Of a stretch of DNA of 29,562 nt, positions 16,572 through 25,211 are shown one piece after another. Origin of the DNA: Clostridium sp. CAG:273 (GTDB taxonomy: Bacteria; Bacillota; Clostridia; TANB77; CAG-508); the NCBI GenBank assembly GCA_000438355.1, contig FR901492.1:1-29562 (forward strand), written 5' to 3'. A model generated the notes under the pieces. The model made no database searches, was not told the origin of the DNA, and worked only from the letters and a program-made list of their open reading frames with translations. How positions within the stretch are numbered: position 1 is the stretch's first letter; each line of letters starts with the position of its first letter. A program made the position numbers and the translations under genes.

Positions 16572-17195
16572 CTATTCTACTATAATTTCATCTTTTTCAT
16601 TTACATATGCCTCTGTTTTTATATTACTTGAATACTCTTCTGGTATTTTTATTTCCATTTCTTTTACTATATTTGCTATTCTAAGTTGCGGAGCTTCGAT
16701 AGATGCTGCTGCTATAATTGCCTCTTTGTTTCCTTTTGCACCAGCATGTGCTAATCCTCTTAATATTCCTACAACTACTACATTTTCTCCTGCTACAACC
16801 TCTGCTCCAGCATTAACATCTCCTAAAATAACTAAGCTTCCCTCAAATTCTACTCTTTGTCCAGATCTTAGAGAACCTCTATGAAATTTGGTTTCAGATG
16901 TAGCAATATCCTTTTTAAACGTCTTTTTTATTCCATGTAATCCTAATATTTTAGGACTATCAAAATCCACTTTAGTATCTATTATTGATTTTACTAAATT
17001 TTGTATTTCTTCCATTTCCTTATTTTTCAATACTTTCCCTGAAATAAGTAGTGGTGTATTATCATCTTTATATAATTTTTTAAATTCTTTTAATTTCTTT
17101 TTTAAATCTATTAAAATTTCTTCTTGGGTTGCGTCTTCTGCTATTTTTACAATAACTCTTCCTTGCCTTGTGTTAATACTAATACAACTCTCCAT
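16572..17195 (-). CDS. minC: Septum site-determining protein MinC
   Basis: MinC inhibits FtsZ polymerisation away from midcell, normally as a partner of MinD. The 207-residue product has an N-terminal alpha/beta domain (about 1-95) and a C-terminal right-handed beta-helix domain. The latter carries the family's signatures RGSLRSGQ, GSLVILGDVNAGAEV, GENVVVVGILRGLAHAGA and PQLRIA. A TTG nine bases upstream (17204) is in frame but sits 1 nt from the AAGGG. The ATG at 17195 has a workable spacing of 10 nt. It is the last gene of the radC-mre-PBP2 run; minD and minE do not follow. Confidence 0.95.
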   Translation of the reverse strand: MESCISINTRQGRVIVKIAEDATQEEILIDLKKKLKEFKKLYKDDNTPLLISGKVLKNKEMEEIQNLVKSIIDTKVDFDSPKILGLHGIKKTFKKDIATSETKFHRGSLRSGQRVEFEGSLVILGDVNAGAEVVAGENVVVVGILRGLAHAGAKGNKEAIIAAASIEAPQLRIANIVKEMEIKIPEEYSSNIKTEAYVNEKDEIIVE

Positions 17196-17301
17196 TACTA
17201 CCAAACCCTTCTTTATATTATTATATATTTATATTTATTATTTAACTGTATTAATTTTACATTTGTATTTTATTGATTTGTACATTTATATTTTATAAAC
17301 T

Positions 17302-19380
17302 TTATCTCTGTACTTGAGTACTTGGAATTGCTGTCATGTCTTCTTTTACTTCATTTGCATTCATTCCGAAATATTCTGCCATTATATCTCTTGCTGTTTC
17401 TGCAGTAAAACCTCCTGAACCTGCATTTTCAATTAGTACAGTAACTGATATTTCTGGATCATCAAATGGAGCAAATCCAACAAACCATCCATTTACTTTA
17501 TCTGGGTCACCTGTTTCTGCAGAACCTGTTTTTCCTGCAACTTCTATATCGAATCCTGCAAATGTAGAATATGCTGTTCCTCCATCTTCTGTAACCCCTT
17601 TCATTCCTTCTAATATTGCATCTATGTTTTCTTCTTTTATATTCAAATCTTCTACCTCTGTCGGAGTATATCCAAGTCTTTCATTAACATAATTTTCTAG
17701 TTCTTTTTTATCTACTTCTGTTCCATCTGGTTTCATTATATTTTTTATTAATGTAACATCTACTCTATTTCCGCCATTTGCTAGAGAACTAATGTATCTT
17801 GCCATTTGAATAGGAGTAAATCCATTATCTCCCTGTCCAATAGCTGCTGAAAGTGTATATCCTGGTGTCCATACTTCTCCACGTGCTTCTACTATTTCTG
17901 GTCTTGAAATTGTTCCTATTTCTTCTCCTAATAATTCTATTCCTGTTTTCATTCCCAATCCATAATATTCTGCATATTTAACAATATTCTCTATTCCTGC
18001 TCTATACCCTGTCTCATAAAAGAAATAGTTACAAGATTTTTGTATAGCTTGTGTAACATTTAAATATCCATGACCTCTACGATATGATCTCCAATACCAA
18101 CAAACTGGATTTCCAAATTTTGGATAAACACCAGTATCATTTATTTTAGTTTTTGTAGTGATTGCACCTGTTTCTAAACCTGCTGTTGCTGTAACCATTT
18201 TATATATAGAACCAGGAGAGTAAACTCCACTAATAGCTCTATTTACTAAATTTTTTCCCTCTTTATAGGAATCATACTGTTCTTGACTTATTCCATCTAT
18301 AAACAGTTGTGGATTATAATCTGGATAGCTTGCCATTGCAAGAACTTCCCCAGTTTTAACATTCATTACTATTACTGCTCCAGCATTAGCAGGGCTTGTT
18401 TTATAAAATCCACCATTTGCAATTTTATCTATGTTTTTCTTTAATGCTTCTTCTGCTACTTTTTGTAAGTTTGCATCTATTGTAAGAACTACATCCGAAC
18501 CTGCTACTGCCTCTTCTGTAACATATTCTTCTGTAACTGTTCCATCTACTGCCATATCTATTTGTTTTATTCCATCTGTACCTTTTAAATAATCTTCAAA
18601 AATATATTCTACACCTGTTTTACCAACTATATCATTTAAACTATATCTATCTTCTTTCCCTTTTAGCTCTTCTTCTGATATTGGTCCCACTTGTCCTAAA
18701 ATGTGTGATGCTAAATTTCCAGATGTATATTTTACTTTTGATCCTGTAGCTATTGTCATACCAGGAAGATCATTACTTTGTTCTCTTATTTGTATGGCAC
18801 TTTGTCTACTAATGTCTTTTGCTATTTCTACAGGTTTTATATTACTATAACCTGTTCTTGTTATTTCGTACCTCACTGCCATTATCTTTATTGCTTCTTC
18901 ATCATTATTTGTAATATTGTATTTTTTCTTTAAACTATCAAATGCTTCTTGCGCATTTGCATTTTCATCTATTTCTAAACTTAATTTCCAACTTTTTAGG
19001 TTTTCTTCAGGAAGTGTATATCTTACTGGATTTACAGCTATTGGCAAGTTATCTATGTATTCGTCTTTATTAGACTTTAGTATGTTTATTGTTTTTAGTA
19101 TAGTATTATTTAATACACTATCTTCTATTTTCGTTTTGTATAATTCTAGAGAAAATGATGTCTCAGATGTAACTAGTTTATTTCCTGTACTGTCTAAAAT
19201 ATTACCTCTTGCTGCTTTTAGCACGGATTCTCTTGTAAGCCTTGTATTAGAGGTTTCTCTATATTCTTGTCCATGTACAATTTGAAGATTGAAAAGTTGA
19301 AGTATTAATATTATCCCAACAATATATATAAAAATTGTTACTATATTGTATCTTATTTTATTATTATCATTTTTGCCCAA
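17302..19380 (-). CDS. mrdA: Penicillin-binding protein 2 (class B, elongation transpeptidase)
   Basis: This D,D-transpeptidase cross-links peptidoglycan during elongation and works with MreBCD and RodA. Of 692 residues, the N-terminal membrane anchor is at about 12-32 and the PBP dimerisation/pedestal domain follows, with ARGNILDSTGN. The transpeptidase domain holds SPGSIYK (nucleophile Ser391, Lys394), KSCN (SxN) near 450 and AGKTGSAETG (KTG) near 617. The start is a TTG behind GAAGGTG with a 5-nt gap. There is no in-frame ATG before the conserved anchor, so the TTG start is well supported. It lies downstream of mreD and upstream of minC, the usual clostridial order. Confidence 0.96.
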   Translation of the reverse strand: MGKNDNNKIRYNIVTIFIYIVGIILILQLFNLQIVHGQEYRETSNTRLTRESVLKAARGNILDSTGNKLVTSETSFSLELYKTKIEDSVLNNTILKTINILKSNKDEYIDNLPIAVNPVRYTLPEENLKSWKLSLEIDENANAQEAFDSLKKKYNITNNDEEAIKIMAVRYEITRTGYSNIKPVEIAKDISRQSAIQIREQSNDLPGMTIATGSKVKYTSGNLASHILGQVGPISEEELKGKEDRYSLNDIVGKTGVEYIFEDYLKGTDGIKQIDMAVDGTVTEEYVTEEAVAGSDVVLTIDANLQKVAEEALKKNIDKIANGGFYKTSPANAGAVIVMNVKTGEVLAMASYPDYNPQLFIDGISQEQYDSYKEGKNLVNRAISGVYSPGSIYKMVTATAGLETGAITTKTKINDTGVYPKFGNPVCWYWRSYRRGHGYLNVTQAIQKSCNYFFYETGYRAGIENIVKYAEYYGLGMKTGIELLGEEIGTISRPEIVEARGEVWTPGYTLSAAIGQGDNGFTPIQMARYISSLANGGNRVDVTLIKNIMKPDGTEVDKKELENYVNERLGYTPTEVEDLNIKEENIDAILEGMKGVTEDGGTAYSTFAGFDIEVAGKTGSAETGDPDKVNGWFVGFAPFDDPEISVTVLIENAGSGGFTAETARDIMAEYFGMNANEVKEDMTAIPSTQVQR

Positions 19381-19453
19381 CTTTTCACCTTCTTTCTTTA
19401 TCTGTTTACAATAATTGTTTTATGTATATTGATTGCATGTTTTAAATTTATTT

Positions 19454-19987
19454 TTAGAAATATCTCGTCATAATTGTTTTAGATTTAAATACATTTTCCA
19501 TAGCATAGCCTAATTTATGTAACAATGGATATAAAATTATAATTAACAGTGAGTTATATAGCATTTCTATTAACATTATTTTAGAAAATGACCATAATTC
19601 TATTTCAATTCCGTCTTTTATTATTGTAAAAGCATATATTCCAACTTCATATATAAATGTTGATATTATAACCATTAATATAATTGTTAATTTGCTATCT
19701 TTTGAAAAGTTCTTGTCACAATATTCTGCAATCAATCCAATTGCTCCAAGTAATATTCCTGAAATTCCTATAGATTTACCTATAAGTAAGTCTATTAATA
19801 TACCAAAAATTAACCCTAATATTAATCCTATCTTCTTGCCTGCAAATAATCCTACAAATAATATAAGAATTACAAATAAATTAGGCATTATTCCAAATAT
19901 ATTAAACCAACTAAAAAAGTCAGCTTGTAAAAAATAAATTATAAAAAAAGCTAATATTATTAATGCAATTATTCCGGCTTTTTTCAT
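19454..19987 (-). CDS. mreD: Rod shape-determining protein MreD
   Basis: A 177-residue, highly hydrophobic protein with about five or six membrane segments, placed between mreC and the PBP2 gene. It has the typical length and the PNLFVILILFVGLFAGKKIG and GILIDLLIG segments seen in Firmicute MreD, including the Asp in the ILIDLLIG stretch. MreD links the MreB/MreC scaffold to wall synthesis enzymes in the membrane. Start ATG with GGAGAATAGGAAG upstream. It sits 36 nt after mreC. Confidence 0.92.
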   Translation of the reverse strand: MKKAGIIALIILAFFIIYFLQADFFSWFNIFGIMPNLFVILILFVGLFAGKKIGLILGLIFGILIDLLIGKSIGISGILLGAIGLIAEYCDKNFSKDSKLTIILMVIISTFIYEVGIYAFTIIKDGIEIELWSFSKIMLIEMLYNSLLIIILYPLLHKLGYAMENVFKSKTIMTRYF

Positions 19988-20023
19988 TTTACTTCCTATT
20001 CTCCTTTTATTTGTAAAATATTA

Positions 20024-20842
20024 TTACTTATTTGTAATTACTAAAACTGTTTCTAATTTAGAAAAATCTACTGCTGGATTTATCATAGCATATCTATCTG
20101 TAATATTTTTAGTATTTACTATTTGTGAAATTGTTCCTATATGAATTCCTTTTGGATATATTCCACCAAGCCCTGAGGTTTCCACATTATCCCCTTGTAC
20201 TAATGTTGCTTCTGTTGGTATGTATGTGGCTTTTAACATAGATTTGTCATCCAATGTTCCACTTACTATTATTGTATCTCTAGTTGTACTTATTGTACTA
20301 CTAACAGAACTTGCCGTATCTATTATTGTTTGTACTTTAGCAGTTGTATCTGTAACTGAAAGTATATGTCCCACTAATCCTCTGTCAGATATTACTGTCA
20401 TATTTGGTTCTATTCCATCATTTTTTCCAACATTTATTATTATTGTATTTGAGTAATTACTTATATCACGATTTATTACATATCCTGGAACTGTACTATA
20501 TTCTTTGTATTTATCTTTTAAATTAACATATTCTTTTAATGTTTCATTTTCTGCTTTTAAAATTTCATATTCTCTTAAAGATTGTTCTAATTCACTATTT
20601 TTCTTTTTTAAGTCTTCATTCTCTGCTTTTAAGTGTTCTACATCTGAGAAAAAGCTATTATTTCCAGTTATTTTATTTTTTAAATATGTAAGCCCATTTT
20701 GAATAGGCATAACTAAATAGCTAAAAACATTTTCCGCAGAAGATAATTTTTGTGTATCCATATTTGACAATACAACTAATAAAATTAATACTATGATTGT
20801 TATTATAATACCTATTAGTCCTGTTTTTTTCTTTTTATACAT
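20024..20842 (-). CDS. mreC: Rod shape-determining protein MreC
   Basis: 272 residues. One N-terminal transmembrane helix (about 8-27), then a coiled coil (about 67-110, Leu/Glu/Lys heptads around EDLKKKNSELEQSL), then the beta-barrel MreC domain. That domain shows INVGKNDGIEPNMTVISDRGLVG and TSGLGGIYPKGIHIG, which are diagnostic. MreC is the extracytoplasmic scaffold that contacts PBP2. ATG start with AGGAG 8 nt upstream. It is separated from mreB by an A-rich gap of 185 nt, unusually long for this operon. Confidence 0.96.
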   Translation of the reverse strand: MYKKKKTGLIGIIITIIVLILLVVLSNMDTQKLSSAENVFSYLVMPIQNGLTYLKNKITGNNSFFSDVEHLKAENEDLKKKNSELEQSLREYEILKAENETLKEYVNLKDKYKEYSTVPGYVINRDISNYSNTIIINVGKNDGIEPNMTVISDRGLVGHILSVTDTTAKVQTIIDTASSVSSTISTTRDTIIVSGTLDDKSMLKATYIPTEATLVQGDNVETSGLGGIYPKGIHIGTISQIVNTKNITDRYAMINPAVDFSKLETVLVITNK

Positions 20843-21027
20843 TTATTAATCTCCTATCTCTTTTTAATATTTAGATACACATTGTTTGTAATAATCTTCT
20901 TTAAATTTTATATTAATTTTTATTTTTTTGTTATTTTTTTGTTATTTTTTACTCTTAATTATCAATTATTTATTGTTTATTTTTACTTTTTATTATTTAT
21001 CTTTTATATTTTATTATTTGTTCTATT

Positions 21028-22056
21028 TTATCTTCTCCTTGAACTTGTTAATACAGTTTTTAAATCTTGTAAATTCTCTAATGTTTTTGCTGTTCCTCTT
21101 ACTACACAATCCAATGGTTCTTCTGCCACATATACAGGTATTTCTGTTTTCATAGATATTAATTTATCTATATCTTTTATTAAAGCTCCTCCACCTGCAA
21201 GCACAATACCTTTTGCCATAATATCTGAGGCAAGTTCTGGTGGTGTTTTTTCTAATGTTACTCTAACTATATCTACCATTTTATTTATAGACTCTGACAT
21301 AGCTTGTCCTATTTCATTTGATGTTACATGAATTGTTTTTGGAAGACCTGTTCCTAAGTCTCTCCCTCTTACTTCCATATCTTGTTGTGCTGTTGGTGGT
21401 ATTGCACAACCTAAGTTAAGTTTTATTTGCTCCGCTGTAGAAGCCCCTATTGCCAAGTTATCTTCTCTTTTTATATAGTTTATTATATCTTCATTTAATT
21501 CATCTCCTGCAACTCTTAGTGAATTGCTAACTACTATACCTCCAAGTGATACTACAGCGACTTCTGTAGTTCCTCCACCTATATCTACAATAAGATTTCC
21601 ACTTGGTTCAGCAATTTCTATATTAGATCCGATTGCTGCTGCCATTGGTTCTTCTATTAAAAATACTTCTCTTGCACCTGCTTGTATAAGCGCTTCTTCT
21701 ACTGCTCTTTCTTCTACTTCTGTTATTCCTGATGGAACACCTACTACAATTCTTGGTCTTCCTACATTATATTTTTTGCTAATCCTTCTTAAAACTTCTT
21801 TTAACATTAATTGAGTCGCCGTAAAATCTGCAATTACTCCATCTTTTAATGGTCTAATTGCCTTTATTTGTTCTGGCGTTTTTCCTAGCATTTCTTTAGC
21901 TTCTTTCCCAATAGCAAGTAAACTATTTGTTTTTAAATCTATCGCTACAACTGATGGTTCTTTTAAAACTATCCCTTTATCTTTTATTGTTACTAATACA
22001 TTTGCAGTTCCCAAATCTATACCAATATCTTTTGAGCCTAATTGAAATAAATTCAT
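21028..22056 (-). CDS. mreB: Rod shape-determining protein MreB (bacterial actin)
   Basis: An ATP-dependent actin homologue that directs the elongation machinery. Seen: phosphate-1 motif DIGIDLGTANVLV at the N-terminus, phosphate-2 IVDIGGGTTEVAVVSLGG, and adenosine motif VLAGGGALIKDID. From the ATG at 22056 the protein is 342 residues, the normal MreB length. An in-frame ATG at 22110 would add 18 residues encoded within radC and not found in the family. radC stops one base before this ATG (TAA-T-ATG), so the two are probably translationally coupled. GGAAAGGA lies about 13 nt upstream, inside the radC 3' end. Confidence 0.97.
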   Translation of the reverse strand: MNLFQLGSKDIGIDLGTANVLVTIKDKGIVLKEPSVVAIDLKTNSLLAIGKEAKEMLGKTPEQIKAIRPLKDGVIADFTATQLMLKEVLRRISKKYNVGRPRIVVGVPSGITEVEERAVEEALIQAGAREVFLIEEPMAAAIGSNIEIAEPSGNLIVDIGGGTTEVAVVSLGGIVVSNSLRVAGDELNEDIINYIKREDNLAIGASTAEQIKLNLGCAIPPTAQQDMEVRGRDLGTGLPKTIHVTSNEIGQAMSESINKMVDIVRVTLEKTPPELASDIMAKGIVLAGGGALIKDIDKLISMKTEIPVYVAEEPLDCVVRGTAKTLENLQDLKTVLTSSRRR

Positions 22057-22057
22057 A

Positions 22058-22756
22058 TTAATTTTCAAGTCCTTTCCTATAAAAAATACTTTCATAACTA
22101 TCATGTCCAATAACTATATGGTCTAACAATTCTACTCCAAGTAACTTTGATGCAGCTATTAATCTGTCTGTAAACTCCATGTCTGCCTTACTAGGCATTG
22201 GATCACCACTAGGATGGTTATGTACTAAAATAATTTTAGGTGCTTCCATTTTTACAGCTTCTGCTAGTACATCTTTTGGTGTTACAATTGCTAAGTTTGC
22301 AGTTCCGTAAGAAACATCTAAAATTTTATCTACTATATTTTTAGTATTTAAAATTAATACTTTTACTATCTCTCGTTTTTCATTTTTTAATTCATCTATT
22401 AACAAATTTGCTACATCTTGTGGACATGTTATCTTTACTTTGTTGTCCAAAATTGGCCTTGACATTCTCTTGTTTAATTCTGCTACTGCTTTTAGTTGTA
22501 TAGCTTTTATTTTTCCTATTCCTTTAATTTTAGTTAATTCATTTATTGAAATATTTTGTAAGAATTTTAAATTATCTCTTTGTTCTTTATTTAATTTTAG
22601 AATTTTCTGAGCAATAGTTACTGAACTTTCTTCTCTAGTACCAGTTTTTATTATTATTGCTAATAATTCTGCATTAGATAATGAATTTGAACCATACATT
22701 TCTAACTTTTCGTATGGTCTTTCAGATATTGGAAGCTCTTTCATTTTTATTGACAA
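22058..22756 (-). CDS. radC: RadC/YsxA-family JAMM-domain protein
   Basis: About 232 residues. An N-terminal helix-hairpin-helix-like UPF0758 domain (LPISERPYEKL, SLSNAELLAI, KGIGKIKAIQLKA) is followed by a C-terminal MPN/JAMM domain. That domain has the metal motif HNHPSGD near residue 180 and Asp further on (KADMEFTDRL). The name RadC is historical; a role in DNA repair is not established. Start choice: AAGGA lies 9 nt before a TTG at 22756 (giving MSIKMKELPISERP). The ATG at 22744 has no close Shine-Dalgarno sequence, and the TTG at 22765 touches it directly. TTG 22756 is preferred, with moderate certainty. Confidence 0.93.
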   Translation of the reverse strand: MSIKMKELPISERPYEKLEMYGSNSLSNAELLAIIIKTGTREESSVTIAQKILKLNKEQRDNLKFLQNISINELTKIKGIGKIKAIQLKAVAELNKRMSRPILDNKVKITCPQDVANLLIDELKNEKREIVKVLILNTKNIVDKILDVSYGTANLAIVTPKDVLAEAVKMEAPKIILVHNHPSGDPMPSKADMEFTDRLIAASKLLGVELLDHIVIGHDSYESIFYRKGLEN

Positions 22757-22835
22757 TAAAATCAATCCTTTCTTAAATAAATAGCCCCCAATAGTATTTG
22801 ACCTAATTTAATTTTTATACTTAATACATAATTTA

Positions 22836-23090
22836 TTAGCGCATAAATCTGTATAAAAATATTGCTATAACTATTCCTAGTATACTTGCAATATTTATTT
22901 TAAACATTAATCCAAATGTTATATTTATTACTTGTAAATCTAAATTTACTGGAGTTGAAAGTCCAAATTCTTGTCCATATGATAACCATGATAGCCAATC
23001 TACACTTGCTGCTAATTCTCCTATTAACCCTCCTAATACTATTCCACATAATATAAATAAAATTAGTATCAAAGTACTTTTTCCCTTCAC
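22836..23090 (-). CDS. DUF4321 small membrane protein
   Basis: 84 residues with two membrane segments (about 4-26 and 62-82) joined by an outward loop of small and polar residues (GELAASVDWLSWLSYGQEFG). The second half, NLDLQVINITFGLMFKINIA followed by SILGIVIAI, is characteristic of DUF4321. This family is common next to radC/mreB in Clostridia and has no known function. GTG start; AAAGGA lies about 13 nt upstream, a loose spacing. It is first in the mre transcription unit, downstream of a strong promoter. Confidence 0.88.
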   Translation of the reverse strand: MKGKSTLILILFILCGIVLGGLIGELAASVDWLSWLSYGQEFGLSTPVNLDLQVINITFGLMFKINIASILGIVIAIFLYRFMR

Positions 23091-23145
23091 AGCGTTTCTT
23101 CGTTCCTTTCTATATTAATATTTTCTTATGTTTTTTCACGTTAAT

Positions 23146-23174
23146 ATTATATATGCATTTTTACAAATTTTCAA
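23146..23174 (-). promoter_or_regulatory. Sigma-A promoter of the DUF4321-radC-mre-PBP2-minC unit
   Basis: Minus strand TTGAAA (23169-23174), a 17-nt spacer and TATAAT (23146-23151). The predicted transcription start near 23139 leaves a leader of about 50 nt. It has the same hexamers and spacing as the surface-operon promoter. Confidence 0.8.
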
Positions 23175-23315
23175 TATTAATTAGTAAAAATTAATAAAAG
23201 TATTTATTTTTATTTTTTCATATGATATATTATTGTTTATTCTCATTTTTGTAAATTTAAATATTACAAAAACAAGTTATCTTTAATATAATATAGTATA
23301 ACTAATTTCCAATTT

Positions 23316-23340
23316 TTTATCATTTATATTTTATGATAAA
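23316..23340 (+). promoter_or_regulatory. Inverted repeat upstream of mecA-like gene
   Basis: TTTATCAT (23316-23323) and ATGATAAA (23333-23340) flank a 9-nt loop. They lie just upstream of a TATAAT (23346-23351), which is itself close to the ribosome-binding site. It could be an operator; no -35 of quality is seen with that TATAAT. Confidence 0.3.
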
Positions 23341-23371
23341 CGTAGTATAATTTAGTTGGAGGCATATATAA

Positions 23372-24001
23372 ATGAAATTTGAAAAGATTAATGATGATAA
23401 AATAAGAATAATTGTAACTTCTAAGGATCTTCAGGATAAAAGTATTGATTTCCATGATTTTATGGCAAATCCAATTGAGTCTCAAGAAATATTTTTAAAT
23501 ATGTTAGACGAAGCCGAAGAAAAAGTAGGCTTTGATGCTAAGGATTATAATTTAAGAATAGAAGCTATTGTAATGTCTGACGAAAGTTTTATTTTGACAA
23601 TTACTCGTGTTAGTTCTCCCAAGGTTGCTACTCCTAAAATAAAAAGGAAGTTTACTACTAAGAGAAAATTTACCGATACAAATACTTCTAATGCAATTTA
23701 TTGTTTTAGCACTTTTGAAGATTATTGTAACTTCTTAGATGCTATACATTCTTGTTCTGGCTCTATACATAATATTGCAAAATCTGCTATTTTGTATAAA
23801 TATAGAAGCAGTTATTATTTAGTGTTATCTAACATTAACTTAAAACACCCTAACAAATTAATTTTCAATTCATATATTACTGAATTTGCAAGATATACAA
23901 ATAATTCTGATTTATTTGTATGTAAATTAAAAGAGGTTGGAGATTTAATTATAAAAAATAATGCTCTTAAGTTTTGCTTGGGAAATAAATCTAGAAAGTA
24001 A
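23372..24001 (+). CDS. mecA: Adaptor protein MecA-like (ClpC adaptor / competence regulator family)
   Basis: MecA-family proteins deliver substrates to the ClpC-ClpP protease. The 209-residue length matches the family. The N-terminal domain has the typical opening MKFEKINDDKIRIIVTSKDL, the FHDFMAN segment and FLNMLDEAEEKVGFD. A basic, Thr-rich linker (about 90-108) leads to a C-terminal alpha/beta domain (IYCFSTFEDYCNFLDAI, then SSYYLVLS) expected to bind ClpC. GGAGG lies 9 nt before the ATG. It is a single gene, divergent from the mre unit and convergent with the M23 peptidase gene. Which substrate it handles in this organism is unknown. Confidence 0.9.
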   Translation: MKFEKINDDKIRIIVTSKDLQDKSIDFHDFMANPIESQEIFLNMLDEAEEKVGFDAKDYNLRIEAIVMSDESFILTITRVSSPKVATPKIKRKFTTKRKFTDTNTSNAIYCFSTFEDYCNFLDAIHSCSGSIHNIAKSAILYKYRSSYYLVLSNINLKHPNKLIFNSYITEFARYTNNSDLFVCKLKEVGDLIIKNNALKFCLGNKSRK

Positions 24002-24038
24002 AATAATGACTATGTATTTTCTACATAGTCATTATTTT
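24000..24038. terminator. Bidirectional terminator between mecA-like and M23 genes
   Basis: A perfect 17-bp inverted repeat: arms 24000-24016 and 24022-24038 with a 5-nt loop. It overlaps the end of the mecA-like stop codon and lies 2 nt from the stop of the convergent M23 gene. A/T stem ends give a U-run on both strands. Confidence 0.9.
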
Positions 24039-24040
24039 AT

Positions 24041-25030
24041 TTAATATACATAATTTTGTGGATTATATAAAACTCCGTTTTTTCTTACTTCAAAATGCAA
24101 ATGATTTCCTGTTGAATTACCTGTTGAACCTACTTTTGCAATAACTTGTCCTTGTGATACTTTTTGTCCTACCTTAGCTATTAATTTACTACAATGTCCA
24201 TAAACTGTTTCTGTACCATTTCCATGAGAAATTTTTATACAATACCCATAACTTCCATTCCATCCAGATAAAGTGACTGTTCCTCCTGCTGCTGCTTTTA
24301 TTGGTGCTCCGTAAGATGCTGCAATATCCATCCCTCTGTGTGGTGAACTTCTTATACTTTCTCTACTTCCAAATCTAGATGTTATAATTCCTCCTGTAAG
24401 TGGTTTTTGTAATGTTACTCCTATATTTACATATGCTGATGAACCACCTGATGGAACCGCTGACACTCTTTTAGAAGCTACATATACTTTCTTAGGAATT
24501 ACTTTTTCATATAATTTAGATACACATGTATCAACATCTGTGAATTCTTTTTTAGTTTTATCATATTTTTCTAATATTCCAATGTCATTTTTATTTGCAC
24601 TATCTTTATCTTTTAATTTTTTTACAATGTCTTCTGCTTCCTTAAAAGTAGACACATAATATTTTTCTTCTTTATTGTCTGTAATAGCATAAAACCTATA
24701 GTATTCTGTACCATTACTTGTTACTTTAGTATAAATCTCGTCATCATTTGTTTGTACATCTTTTTTTAACAAACATAATTTATATTTTGGCATACTGTCT
24801 ATTTGTGCAAAAACGACATCATCTCCATTACCACTTTCAACATACTTATTTATTCTTTCTTGTAAATTACTTTTGTCTGATGTATATCCTATTAGTTCTC
24901 CATTTAGACTAACTTCATATGTTGGTTTATAAAATATAGTAATTGCTGCTGTTATTAAGATGATAGATGCTACAATTAATACAATTAATTTAATTGAAGA
25001 CCTTAAAAACATAGCAAAACGTTTTAACAT
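24041..25030 (-). CDS. Membrane-anchored M23-family peptidoglycan hydrolase
   Basis: 329 residues. Signal anchor (about 10-35 of this start), a variable lysine-rich extracytoplasmic region to about 195, and a C-terminal lysostaphin-like M23 domain. The zinc and catalytic motifs are visible: HRGMDIA (HxxxD) near residue 231 and NHLHFEV (HxH) near 312. YGHCSKL and VSQGQVIAKVGSTGNSTG are also present. Such enzymes cut peptide cross-bridges; some regulate sporulation or elongation. A GTG at 25042 is in frame, but AGGAG overlaps it. The ATG at 25030 with an 11-nt gap is the better start. The two Cys in the middle region (CLLKK and DTCVSK) are outside the catalytic domain. Confidence 0.94.
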   Translation of the reverse strand: MLKRFAMFLRSSIKLIVLIVASIILITAAITIFYKPTYEVSLNGELIGYTSDKSNLQERINKYVESGNGDDVVFAQIDSMPKYKLCLLKKDVQTNDDEIYTKVTSNGTEYYRFYAITDNKEEKYYVSTFKEAEDIVKKLKDKDSANKNDIGILEKYDKTKKEFTDVDTCVSKLYEKVIPKKVYVASKRVSAVPSGGSSAYVNIGVTLQKPLTGGIITSRFGSRESIRSSPHRGMDIAASYGAPIKAAAGGTVTLSGWNGSYGYCIKISHGNGTETVYGHCSKLIAKVGQKVSQGQVIAKVGSTGNSTGNHLHFEVRKNGVLYNPQNYVY

Positions 25031-25067
25031 ATTTTCAAGCACTCCTATCCATTTTATTGTATTATGT

Positions 25068-25096
25068 ATTTTATATGATTATTTTTTTTTATGCAA
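25068..25096 (-). promoter_or_regulatory. Candidate promoter of the M23 gene
   Basis: Minus strand TTGCAT (25091-25096), a 17-nt A-rich spacer and TAAAAT (25068-25073), about 40 nt before the start codon. Good spacing and a moderate hexamer match. Confidence 0.4.
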
Positions 25097-25104
25097 AAAT
25101 AATA

Positions 25105-25135
25105 GGAACTAAAATAAGCGATTTATTTCAGTTCC
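25105..25135 (-). terminator. Hairpin after the 1401-residue surface-protein gene
   Basis: GGAACT/AGTTCC plus AAATAA/TTATTT arms with one mismatch and a 5-nt loop, followed on the minus strand by TATTATTTTT. It lies about 77 nt past the stop of the surface gene and just before the M23 promoter. It is probably a terminator, though the U-run is interrupted. Confidence 0.55.
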
Positions 25136-25146
25136 CCGTGATTTAT

Positions 25147-25187
25147 CTCGTTTTTTCTTTAATTTACTCCGTTTTTCTTTAATTTGC
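25147..25187. repeat. Two tandem copies of a 21-nt pyrimidine-rich unit
   Basis: CTCGTTTTTTCTTTAATTTA (25147-25166) is repeated with small changes at 25168-25187, in the short gap between the surface-protein gene and its downstream hairpin. Confidence 0.6.
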
Positions 25188-25211
25188 TTTGTATAAGTTC
25201 ATAATAAATGA

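Noticed and set aside
22057..22110. Upstream ATG extending mreB by 18 residues
   Set aside because: The extension is coded inside radC and has no family counterpart. The ATG at 22056 gives the standard length and N-terminal motif.
23264..23292. TTACAA-17-TATAAT as the mecA-like promoter
   Set aside because: The -35 matches only half of the consensus and the region is full of TATAAT-like strings, so no single promoter can be defended.
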